Assembly (NCBI GenBank): GCA_028023455.1
Contig: JAQFVV010006272.1
Location: forward strand, 2,519,127 to 2,583,126
DNA: 64,000 nt
Direction of reading: 5' to 3'
Source of the DNA: Epiperipatus broadwayi
Taxonomy: Eukaryota > Onychophora > Udeonychophora > Euonychophora > Peripatidae
This document shows positions 1-10,600 of this stretch, in pieces. The translations under genes and the position numbers were made by a program. The notes beneath the pieces are model-generated. The model was given only the letters and a program-made list of their open reading frames with translations. It did no database searches and was not told where the DNA came from. Every line of letters starts with the position of its first letter. The first letter of the stretch is position 1.

Positions 1-1300
1 GATAAAATCATAAAACAAAATTGAATAGATTTAGAAATAGGCATAAAAAGATCGCAGAAAATTGTACATTTAAAATAGATTATTAGGAGTTTTACAATTT
101 AAAAGAGAATTCAAGTTTTACATTATAAAAGAGAATTTAAATTTTATAATCAGGCAAGACTTAGCATTTAACAATCTTCTTTGTAGATTTTAGTAAAGGT
201 GTTTGATGAAAGCAGATTTAATGAATAGCTAGCTTTTAAAAAATAGAGAAATGAAAGTCACAGTTTATAGACAAAAGCTCTGAGAAAATTTACCATTTAG
301 TTGTTTCCATTGCAGCTGGTTTTGAAGCACTTGGGACAATAATAAGTTGACACTTGATGATGATGCACAGTTAACAGAGATTTTTCCATGGGATACTTTT
401 GCTGGTGATGGCATTAGGTTTCATTGGACCAAAGCTCTCCATTCTCCGCGAGGAGAGGCGGTGAATTACGGCCTCTACTCCACCATTTTAAGGTGAAACT
501 GGCGTAGATTCGGCCTACAGTTCACTTAATATATATATGATTGATCTATTTGTTAATAAAACTTCAAGTGTTTATACCTTTTGAAATCTGCACACCTGTT
601 ATTTTTTTGCGTAGCTGAACAATCCATTTTATTTTAGCCAAACATTTAATTATTCCCACTGGCAGAAAAACTAATTTCTTTATTTAGACAAACAATTTTA
701 GTGATAACAAAGTAATTTAGATTCTGTTTTCTTGCTTATCTTGCTGTTAGCATTATATATTTCAAACAATATCCATGCTATTTTAGAACTGTTTTAGGAC
801 TAGATGCGTGACCTACATTAAATCTGTTTTACAAAATTGAATGTTATTTTTGACAAAATTACCCTGTAATTAGCAGAAAACACTTTATAACCAGAGGCGG
901 TAGAATAAATGTAGAATAACAAGATATATATATATATGTGATTTCACTAATACAATAATAAAGTTGCTAAATAATTTAACTAAAATATTTCTTAAAATAG
1001 AAATGTCTATAAAAAGAATTTACCTATCTGTAATATATATATATATATACCATTAACATAAATAATTTAGACTAAAATATTTCCTAAATTAGAAATATTT
1101 ATAAAAATGATACATATCTGTAATCTATACATATTCAATTAAATTACAGACATACTGCTCACATACATATACGTGATTCTGCATCTATAATAATTTAATG
1201 TTATTCAGATGGGTACTCTTGGAGGGTTTAAATCTCGCATATAGATAGAGGTGTGGGTAACATAAGTAAAATGGGAAGATGTATGAAACTGACTGTTTTA
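1..1300 (-). repeat. 3' LTR of the minus-strand element (partial)
   Basis: Matches 7403-8744 almost base for base, including a GC-richer block (about 447-525) inside otherwise AT-rich DNA. Homology to the other LTR stops at 1300/8744. The last 34 bases (1267-1300) form the same terminal hairpin position as in the right copy, but here the ends read TAAAA/TTTTA where the right copy has TGAAA/TTTCA. The bases just beyond (TATCCCC on the plus strand) give a short G-run on the minus strand that is only a weak polypurine tract. About 1.6 kb of this LTR should lie upstream of the window. Confidence 0.75.
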
Positions 1301-1737
1301 TATCCCCAAACTTACTTAAAAAAACAAATACAAAAAAATGCCTTTACTTAATCAGAATTATTAATGATCAAAGATCATATGTTGGTTTTCATTTAAACAA
1401 CCAAATTCAAAACTCTACTCCTATCATAACACATCTCAAAGTATTCTTAGCCTTGCTTACCCTTTACATTCATGCTCCACCCCAATAAAACTTAGATTAA
1501 AATAGATATATAAGACAACAGAAAAAAAAACTTCCTAAGCTAATTAGATAATATAAATATATATATACAAACTATATTTCTAAAGTGATACAAAAAAAAA
1601 CAAATGCAAAAGTAATTAGATATTGTTAGTAAACCCCAAGGTTGGTTAGTTTAATATACAAGTAAAAGGTAGGGGTTTGATCCATGTACTTATGATTTTA
1701 GGTCGGATCTGGGGGTTGTTTGATATCTGGCTTTAGT

Positions 1738-3496
1738 CTAGGATGATGGTAAACTCCTATGACCATCATATTTTTCTTTCAATGCTATTGCCATCTCATC
1801 TTTCCACATCCTATTTATATATAAGTGTTCTCCCCTTGGCATTACTCTTGTGGTTTTAGGTGTAAATCTGATCTTGGCAGCACACCAATCTCTACCTCTG
1901 TGAATATGCTGGTAACATGATATTTTGATCAGCGTTTGATCCCATTTATTGAAGGGTAAGTACTGTAAAAGTAACCCAAAAGACGGCTTATCTGGGGTTT
2001 TTTTGTGAAACACTATCGAAAGATTGGCATGTAAATCAGACCAGCCAAATGGTTTCTGAATGGTCCTCCAAGGTTCACAACAAAAGCAACACTTCTCCAG
2101 ACCAGGAGCCACAGCTTGCTTTTCATCTAACCTACTACAACTGCTTTGAATAAACCTATGCCCCTGTTTGAACAGCTGCCTACTTTCTAAGGACTCTGGA
2201 GGTCTACCCTGTCAGCAATGAAAATCTCTGAAATCCTTCTGGCTCAAACTGCCTACTGTATTGGTTAACACTGCCAACTGTTGGTATTTCATGTGTTTAA
2301 ACTTTACTGGATGTCTATCGATACTATTCAGGACTTCCTGACCAGAGTGGTATACCATCCTATACTCAAGTTCCAGAAGTGCCACATTCCATCTCACTGT
2401 GGTACTACTGTTACCAACCTCTAGATCAATGACATTAACTTTTTCAACTTCACTCAATATTCCTAGCTCAAATGGACCTTTCACAATTTCTTTCTTTTCC
2501 TGGTGAAACTCTATTTGTTCAACTATTTCACCTAGTACTTTAGCTGGAATTACTATCTCTGTCTCTTCTACAATAATAATCTCTGGTGCCTGGTATTTCG
2601 TATCATAAGCCACAACACTCACTGTAGCTGGATTTTGAGGACCCTGAGACCCATTCACAATCCCAGTCTCTAGTCCTTAGCTCTTTAGGCCTACTCATTT
2701 CTATTTCCCTAATCAAGTCATCACTATCTTTTGGACTAACCAAGGCCCCTAGGGATGTAGTTATCCATCCCATTGGAGGGTTAATATGGTCCCCTTGGCC
2801 AGTTGGTTTCGGTATTATAGAGGTTTGAACCTGGTTGAGGTTTTCTTTGAGTTCATGCAGGCCATCCAGAATATCCCCCTGCATATTCTGCAATTCCTTG
2901 ATGGTCTTCCCCTGCACCCTCAGTTCTTCTTTGGCAGTAGTTAATTTCATTTCTAATCCATGTTTAATTTCTTCTACCACTACCCCTAATGAATCTTTCT
3001 GGGTCTCAACCATCTTCCTAGTGATCTCACATTCACTTCCTTGTTTCTGAATAGCCTGGCCTGTCTCTTCCTTATAGGCCCCTAAGAGCTTGGTGACCTC
3101 TATCTTTATAGTTTGGAAGTTATGCCTACAATCTAATCTCAAGCCCTCTAGACTTTCCGCAGCCTTTCCTCTATTTCTTTATTTCTAACTTTTCTTCAAT
3201 CCTACAATCTCTAGCCTCCAGATTTTCTTGGAGTTTCATTATATTGTGGCTGTTTTCTTCCAAACTTCCTTGAATCTTTGCCTCCATACTTTGGTTCATG
3301 GCTTTTAGGCTTAGATCTCTCTCTTCAGACTTCTTGATTCTTCTTCTCTAGACTTCCTGGAATCTTCCATATATTGGAAGAGTAAGGTAGCCACATCTGC
3401 ACTCATGGCAGGCTGTTCGTTCATGGCCGGTTGTACCATGGAGGGATTTTTGAAATATATGGGGCTTTCTATCTTTTTCTCGGTACCAATACCCAT
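1738..3496 (-). pseudogene. Broken gag-like coiled-coil ORF of the LTR element
   Basis: Minus-strand coding potential runs from a start at 3496 to a stop at 1738 but is broken. The N-terminal piece (3496-3311) has hydrophobic and charged residues with a run of Arg/Glu. The next stretch (about 3310-3143) continues as coiled coil in another frame. 3142-2603 is a 179-residue Glu/Lys-rich coiled coil in the first frame. At about 2640 the reading shifts again; 2658-2212 and 2112-1738 share that second frame and are separated by one in-frame stop. The C-terminal part has a Cys cluster (CCFCCEPW) and basic segments. Position behind the primer site and coiled-coil content fit a Gag-like structural protein. 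I cannot assign the C-terminal half, and there is no protease, RT or integrase motif. At least two frameshifts and one stop make this copy non-coding. Confidence 0.55.
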
Positions 3497-4189
3497 TCTT
3501 TTGTTTTACACTATCTAGTTATATAAATATGGCTCATCACCACTCTCCCCTCCAGGAATGGTTCTACCCATGGTCCAACTCTCTAATAGCTTCAACATAC
3601 TTCTAACTTGCCCTATCTCCATTATAAGTAGTGTCATACTTAATTAAAAAAATTGGTTAAATTACGATAGCTACACCCCATTATTTATTGAATTTTCTGC
3701 CTAATATAGATATAGTTCATTAATTATAATGTTAGAAATTTAAAATATAAGTTATATAAAACTCATGAATCAGTATTTATTAAAACAAAATTTATTCTTA
3801 CCAAGTGCCTGTCCCCTTTTAAATCAACTGCAATCATTTCTATTAATAAAAAAAAAATTATAAAGATTTATTATTGTGTTTAATATTATTATTATCATTA
3901 CTATGCCAGTTTTAATTTTATTTGAGTACCCATACAATAACATCATTTATGAATCTTGCCCAACTCGTATCATTGTCCGTATCCAACTCTAAAATATTAC
4001 CAAAAAAAAAACATTGGATTTCTTTTACTATTAATATGCTTTTCTCACTCCTGATGACAACATTTATAATGAGAGACATATGGTCTTCTCTGAGCGCCAG
4101 TCATCAGTGAGCAAGTAACATTAAGCTTATGTACGTCATATACCAAAAAAAAAATTTAGTTGCTTATTAAACCACTCCAATAATAATGA

Positions 4190-5790
4190 AGTATTTCATT
4201 TCAATAGCCCCATGTGTATCCACTCTGCGCCAGCAAAAGAGAACAACAAAAAAATTATTTGGCCTCTCTCTTCAGTATATGCCAATAAAAAATATTTTAC
4301 ACATATATAGTATGGTAGAAAAATATTTTACATCCCCATATTATTTCATAATTTTAACTTTTGACTAATGGGATTGGCGATTTGACAAAGTTTGAATCCC
4401 AAAAAAAACATCTTTATTAATACATGATATATCCCATGTCAATATATTATAAACATACATACAACATATCTTGATAACAGAAGTTATGGCATATAAATAT
4501 AAAAATTATCTGGAAAAATTTCGTATATATATTTACTGACACAGAGTAAGAAGATATGGATTAACTCAGTGTATGACATAAACTACTATTTCCCAATAAA
4601 GTATTCGAACCTGGGTGAAAAATTTCTACATGCATTGATGTCAATGTATACATAGTTATGCACACACATTCATGCATATTCAGTGTGTGAACTAGATCGA
4701 GGACCTCATGCTTAGATATCCGGAATCGTGTTTAAAAAATTTATATCGTATATATATATAAAAAAAAACTTTATATATCTTTAAAAAAAAACTCTTTTCT
4801 GCTATACTTTTTTTTTTATTTAAACCGAAATTATCATTTAGGCATGTGCGTGTTTACATTGTAAAATCTATATTGTTGCATTAAAAACTGGGGAAAAAAA
4901 ATAAATAAACATATTTTTTTGGAAGAAAAAAAATTTAGTACACATATATATATTTATCCCCTTCCACCTATACTTTCTTTCTCTAACCGTCTACATTTAA
5001 TTAATGGTCATGTAAAACAATTACCGAAATCTAACATCTGGGCATTTATAATCCGAGAGAAAAATTGTACAAATATATATTTCCTATTTCCACATACATT
5101 CGATTGAAGCTAGGGGAAAATAATTAACGAATCGAACAAAAAGGAACTAATACCTATAGATATATTTTCCATTCACACGCATTCAATTTAGTGTTATGGA
5201 AATAATTAACGAATCGAGCAACAACAAAAATTAATATATATATTATGAGGGATTTAAAAAAAACAAAGTTTTTAAAATGTATTCTACTTTGTAACCTGAA
5301 TTCGGAAAAATATTTTACAATTGAAATCCTAGAACCTAGAGAGAAAAATAATTTATACCTACATCAATCAAAGGGAGTGTGTGTATACTATTTGAAATTC
5401 CTAATTTACAGCATCAGAACTCAGACAAAAAAATTACACACACATCTCTCTACATATATTCGGTTCAGAAAGAAAAATTTCACATACACATATACCTAAC
5501 GTGCTCATCATTGTGGGGTTAATCGAATAGACTCAAAAGGTTGGGTGGTCAGAACCCAGAAAAAAATTATACACATACAACAAGTAATATGGGAACATAC
5601 CCACGTCAATATTCCCTCTCAGGTATGCAGATTTATATTCGAATGCCCTAGTTGGTATGTCAGAATCCGGAAAAAAATCTACATATGCATTTTCCCTCTC
5701 TTGTGCCAGATTCATTCATGGTTTGCTCAGGGTCGTGTAACTAAGTAACTGCCCCACATTGGGTGCCAGAACCTGGAGAAAAAAAAACCT
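4190..5790 (-). repeat. Degenerate tandem array in the element leader
   Basis: A core of the form GAGAAAAAAWTTTACACATATA-like sequence recurs many times, each time behind a CAGAAYCCGG-like segment. Clearest units start near 5541, 5651 and 5761 (period 110): TGGTCAGAACCC, TATGTCAGAATCCGG and TGCCAGAACCTGG, each followed by a run of A and then TACACATA-like sequence. Another pair at about 5115 and 5198 (period 83) shares AATAATTAACGAATCGARC. Weaker copies sit near 4240, 4310, 4525, 4610, 4725, 4925, 5055, 5300, 5335, 5420 and 5465. The last unit is the LTR/primer-site junction itself, so the array looks like expanded and decayed copies of that junction. Confidence 0.55.
5751..5768 (-). promoter_or_regulatory. 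Primer binding site, tRNA-Lys type
   Basis: The minus strand reads TGGCACCCAATGTGGGGC. The known retroviral tRNA-Lys(1,2) primer site differs at two of 18 positions, both transitions. It lies exactly where homology-based reasoning puts the inner end of the 5' LTR. If the LTR ends with CA at 5765, the site overlaps the LTR end by four bases; otherwise the LTR ends at 5769. This fixes the element on the minus strand. Confidence 0.6.
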
Positions 5791-8553
5791 ATGTAACGGT
5801 AAGAATTATCCCTCCACGTAACAAAATCTAGAACATAGGCAAAATACACTAAAGCTGATCGAATCCAGATGCTGTGATCCAGAATCTGACCAACATTCGA
5901 TACTTTAACCTCTGCTCAATGATTTACTACCATATGGATGACATTCCTCAATGTACGCAGACAATCAATTCACTCTCACTCCAGCAGTCACTCCCAGTAA
6001 AACAAGAGACTCATAATTGAACTAATTTATCACTGATTTGATAAGATATACACACATATGGCTAATTAATTAGTTATAGAACTTAACAGACTGATCTACA
6101 TATATATGAAATAGTTTATGTGTAATTAAATATAGAGATGGACAAAATGAATTCACGGACAATAAAATATGCAAACAAGTTATAATTTTAAGTATTATTA
6201 CTTTAATAAAACAATAGCAAACAATAAATTAAAAGATACCAAATTATATGGTGGGAACATGAGGTATAACGCTTGCAGATGTTAGATAACTGTTGAGATT
6301 CATGTTATATATTTCATTATAAGCATTTAACAATGGATAGTGTGGTATTGGAATTTCATGCCTATATTAGTTAATATACCAAATTTCTAGATCTTTTGTA
6401 GTCTACTAGATTAGGCAGAACTTTATAGCCAAAGTTATATAACTAACTATCATAATGCTCCTATGGCATCTATTTAATACAAAGTTAATTTGAGCGTGTA
6501 ATTAGGCTCAGAGATATGCAGGTTAGTGTGTTAACCTAGATTAGGACGTATACTAATGTTAGATAAGCGTTTAACATAAAAGAGAGAAAAAACTTATTTA
6601 TGATAGTTTTACCTATATCCTCTATGGCACATATTAAAATATTAATTAAGCAAAAGATGCAAATGGGTCATTATTTACGGGCTTCAGTCTCCAAAGACTC
6701 AGTTTGCCCTAAGACCGCTCAACCTGCCACGAATAAAAACATTAGTAGGTCAGGTAGCCAGCACGTCATCGAAAATCATGCAGCAAGCTGATAAGTGTAC
6801 ATTGTGTACTTTGTAAAGACACATCCACAACTTTTACATATATATAACGCAATCGTGTAACATTACATTATCGTGCCTTAATATTAGATAGCGTATATTT
6901 GCATTTCGATATAATCCAGTTCTCAAATTCAGTATTTTAAATATACTATTAAGAGAGTAAATTAATTAGTAACCTAGTTTAATATTATCCCCTGCATCTT
7001 AGCATAAATAAATCTAAGGAGGATAAAGCATATTTGCGGGGTAATTGCGACTAAAATATTAAAATATGCTTTGAAAATATTCCTGTGGCTAGTTCCGATG
7101 ATATACGAGTTATATATATATATATATATATAAATAGTTATAATTCATAACTAAAGTTAAGCAAACTGCATAAAATAGCTAGATAACTTATTATTATAAT
7201 ATTGATACCCAAAACTTAATCAGTAACATAATATGATCTCGAAACAGCGAGTGAGAATGAAGAATAATAATTCAATTGATTAATATGAAATTATAGTGAA
7301 GATTTGAAATTATCTTCGCAAATCGATAAGCTAAAATGATATTTAGAAATACTTGCGGTTTCGAGTCATTTGGCATATTAAATACACATATTATATTAAA
7401 ATGATAAAATCATAAAACAAAATTGAATAGATTTAGAAATAGGCATAAAAAGACCGCAGAAAATTGTACATTTAAAATAGATTATTAGTAGTTTTACAAT
7501 TTAAAAGAGAATTCGAATTTACATTATAAAAGAGAATTTAAATTGTATAATCAGGCAAGACTTAGCATTTAACAATCTTCTTTGTAGATTTTAGTAAAGG
7601 TGTTTGATGAAAGCAGATTTAGTGAATAGCTAGCTTTTAAAAAATAGAGAAATGAAAATCACAGTTTATAGACAAGAGCTCTGAGAAAATTTACCGTTTA
7701 GTTGTTTCCATTGCAGCTGGTTTTGAAGCACTTGGGACGATAATAAGTTGACACTTGATGATGATGCACAGTTAACAGAGATTTTTCCATGGGCTACTTT
7801 TGCTGGTGATGGCATTAGGTTTCATTGGACCAAAGCTCTCCATTCTCCGCGAGGAGAGGCGGTGAATTACGGCCTCTACTCGACCATTTTAAGGTGAAAC
7901 CGGCATAGATTCAGCCTACAGTTCACTTAATATATATATGATTGATCTATTTGTTAATAAAACTTCAAGTGTTTATACCTTTTGAAATCTGCACACCTGT
8001 TATTTTTTTGTGTAGCTGAACAATCCATTTTATTTTAGCCAAACATTTAATTATTCCCACTGGCAGAAAAACTCATTTCTTTATTTAGACAAACAATTTT
8101 AGTGATAACAAAGTAATTTAGATTCTGTTTTCTTGCTTATCTTGCTGTTAACATTATATATTTCAAACAATATCCATGCTATTTTAGGACTGTTTTAGGA
8201 CTAGATGCGTGACCTACATTAAATCTGTTTTACAAAATCGAATGTTATTTTTGACAAAATTACCCTGTAATTAGCAGAAAACACTTTATAACCAGAGGTG
8301 GTAGAATAAATGCAGAATAACAGGAGATATGTATATGCAATTTCACTAATACAATAATAAAGTTGCTAAATAATTTAACTAAAATATTTCTTAAAATAGA
8401 AATGTCTATAAAATGAATTTACTTCTCTGTAATAATATATATACCATTAACATAAATAATTTAGACTAAAATATTTCCTAAATTAGAAATATTTATAAAA
8501 TTGATACATATCTGTAATCTATACATATTCAATTAAATTACAGACATACTGCT

Positions 8554-8606
<53 letters not shown>

Positions 8607-8744
8607 ATATATATACGTGATTCTGCATCTGTAATAATTTAATGTTATTCAGGTGGGTACTCTGGGAAGGTTTAAACCTGGTATATAGATAGAGGTGTGG
8701 GTAACATAAGTGAAATGGGCAAATGTATGAAACTGACCATTTCA
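5765..8744 (-). repeat. 5' LTR of the minus-strand element (complete, ~2980 bp)
   Basis: On the plus strand it begins TGCCAGAACC and ends CCATTTCA, so it has TG...CA ends on both strands. Length (2980 bp) agrees with the solo-LTR-like units at 16854-19773 (2920) and 58650-61633 (2984). The final 34 bases form a hairpin with arms TGAAATGG and CCATTTCA. A TATATATATT box on the minus strand (7928-7939) precedes the GC-richer block at 7850-7925 and could be the promoter. The inner part shares a segment near 5819-5850 (AACAAAATC...GGCAAAATAC) with the other three units. ORFs inside it are short and unconvincing. Confidence 0.65.
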
Positions 8745-8769
8745 ATATATATATACTGATCTATAATAA

Positions 8770-8885
8770 AGATATGTGTAAGAGATTGTTGCCTGGGCCA
8801 ACTGATGAGAGCTGATTCAGCATGAAAAATGTATATTGGAGACCATACATCTTTGCACATGTCTTTGGTCATACATTTATAATTA
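8770..8885 (-). repeat. Fragment of the 20.6-21.8 kb dispersed repeat family
   Basis: CCAACTGATGAG...CTGATTCAGCA...AAATGTATATTGG and the following CATGTCTTTGGTCATAC match the right arm of the 20580-21780 palindrome (around 21630-21700). The fragment begins soon after the LTR end at 8744. Confidence 0.6.
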
Positions 8886-8940
8886 CATTCTTCCACAAGG
8901 TATTAAAAATGGATAGAAACCAGTATTTATTTTGCACAAG

Positions 8941-9153
8941 AAGTAATTTTCTTAACCTTCTTTATTTTCTTACAGTTTCGACTGTCCAGCAGTCTTCGTC
9001 AGAGCTATATCTTCCTTACAGTACGTCAGAGCTATATCTTCCTTACAGTATAGCTATATCTTCCTTACAATACTGTAAGGAAGATATAGCTCTGACGAAG
9101 ACTGCTGGACAGTCGAAACTGTAAGAAAATAAAGAAGGTTAAGAAAATTACTT
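8941..9153. repeat. 83-bp perfect inverted repeat with short spacer
   Basis: 8941-9023 and 9071-9153 are exact reverse complements over 83 bases. The 47-base spacer carries two further partial copies of the inner end of the arm (GAGCTATATCTTCCTTACA), so that segment occurs three times on one strand and once on the other. The arms contain the TGACGAAG...CAGTCGAAAC motif resembling those near the ends of Penelope-like elements. Perfect identity means a recent origin or an effect of hairpin-mediated copying. Confidence 0.9.
9042..9125 (+). ncRNA. Hammerhead-like self-cleaving RNA motif (type III layout)
   Basis: Reading the plus strand: stem III 5' strand CTTACAG (9042-9048), then T9049 and A9050 at the place of the UH cleavage site, stem I AGCTATATCTTCC... 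(9052-9069) closed by a 4-base loop and its perfect complement (9074-9091), core CTGACGA (9092-9098), stem II GACTG/CAGTC (9100-9104, 9110-9114), core GAA with A9118, and stem III 3' strand CTGTAAG (9119-9125). This has the hammerhead order CUGANGA-stem II-GAAA. Two single-base departures exist: an extra T9051 before stem I and an extra A9099 before stem II. These could weaken or abolish cleavage. Hammerhead motifs are known in Penelope-like elements. Confidence 0.45.
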
Positions 9154-9514
9154 GCATTAACGTGTATATGAATGAAGTATTATAAGTAATATATATGATT
9201 ATATGAAGATATGCAAAGAAAGTGAAGGAGAAGAATAAAAATTATCCTACAGAAATATTCAAGGTATAAAAGAGAGAATGATGTGATTAAGACAATGTAA
9301 CTATGAAAAGACAAGGAAACTATAGAAATGAACAAAATTTCAAAAATATAAAACAATGCCTTATAATGAGAAGAAAAATTGTTTCCACATAAGAAAAATG
9401 TATTATTTCTAAAACAACTGATAATATAAAATTTTTGAAAGAATTCTAGAACAAGAAAACAAAATATCAGTCCTACTATTAATATATAAAAATGTTGTCC
9501 ATATAATGTTTTAG

Positions 9515-10600
9515 GCTTCAATACATTATTTTTTGAAATTCTAAATATTATAAATGAAATGTCATTAAATTTATAAAGAGGAAAAAGCTCCAGGATTGAA
9601 TGAATTATTATAAATATATTAAAACAAACAAGTGAATAATTAGATAAATTGGCAAAGTTGTTTTATGATATAATGGATAATTAGGATGATATTGATTTTT
9701 AAAAAGGTGAAAATAATGAGATTCGAAAAAAAGCTGGATTTAAAAATAGTTACAGCACTGTGGATCTTATTCACATTAATTTAAAACTTAAGATGTCATT
9801 ATAGTTTTGATTCATAGATTATGTAATATTTGATTCTACATCAGTTTCAGCAGAAATTAAATATTTGAAACAGTAAGACAAAAATGTTATACTAGAGAAT
9901 CTTTATCAAAATGCAACATCAATGTTTAGAGTAGATGGTGAAACTAATAAAATTAATATTAAGATGGATGGGTGGATGGGTGACTTTATTTTGTCAAACT
10001 TTTTACTGCAGTTTTATAAAATATTTAAAATACTTCTAAGAAATGAAATGCGATTATTTCTATAAATAATGTTTCAGGGCTGCAGATAATATTGAGAGTC
10101 ATCAGATGGAAGTAGAAAAGTAGAACTAAAAATAAATGCTAATAAATATTAGTGTTCAATGGTTTTTCAATAAATAAGAAAATATTATTAATGATGAATT
10201 AAAAAAAGTAATAACTATAAATGCCTTAATCTGACTTAATACAGGTAGATTGTTTTTATTTGAAATATCACTAAAAATGATACCTGTGTGCTTTAAATAG
10301 GAGCTTTTAAAATAAATGTTTCTTACAAATATTTACTTTTGGACGAGAGACTTTAAAATTTAATGTAAGAACTATATAAACACTTTGAACAATATAGTAA
10401 AGTATGAAGATTGGTAATTTGGGAGTAGCAAGAAGAGACTGAAAGCAAAATATGTGTGAGAAAACAAATATATATCACTGATATCGATGAAACATGCAAG
10501 AGGTTGAAATAGGATTGAGATTAATATGACAATAGGTGGATAACTAAAATCTAAACCTGTATATGATGAAGTTATAAAAAGCCATATGGAAATAAATGGA
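9515..10600 (+). pseudogene. Heavily decayed RTE-type reverse transcriptase copy
   Basis: Near 9578 the DNA reads as RGKAPG, the counterpart of KEKAPGND in the better RTE copy at 31078. The following bases track that copy in order: the segment before FKKG near 9700, a DYEKAFDS-like region near 9815-9845, the LYQNAT-like block near 9900-9915, the SDESKKVGLKIN-like block near 10100-10150, and a GVTRRD-like block near 10425. Stops and indels are everywhere, so there is no open frame. It is on the same strand as the 30960 copy and more degraded. Confidence 0.55.

Larger units (their letters stand above)
1..8744 (-). mobile_element. Non-autonomous LTR retrotransposon with ~2.98-kb LTRs (left LTR cut by window edge)
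   Basis: Bases 1-1300 are repeated in the same orientation at 7403-8744 with roughly 2-3% mismatches by eye plus a few TA-run length differences. The repeated blocks flank 4.46 kb that holds, on the minus strand, a tRNA-Lys-like primer binding site (5768-5751), a long leader (5750-3500) and a broken gag-like ORF (3496-1738). I read this as a minus-strand LTR element: 5' LTR 8744-5765, 3' LTR from 1300 leftwards out of the window. No reverse transcriptase, RNase H or integrase motif was found between the LTRs, so it should depend on another element for mobility. The few-percent LTR divergence suggests a fairly recent insertion. The outer left end and the target-site duplication cannot be seen here. 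Confidence 0.72.

Noticed and set aside
1620-1740. tRNA-like pair of motifs (TGGTTAGTTTAA and GGGTTTGATCC)
   Set aside because: No acceptor stem and poor spacing; probably chance within the LTR element.
9180-9521. 113-codon minus-strand ORF rich in Phe/Ile/Leu
   Set aside because: Low-complexity composition with no domain; reverse of A-rich DNA beside the decayed RTE.
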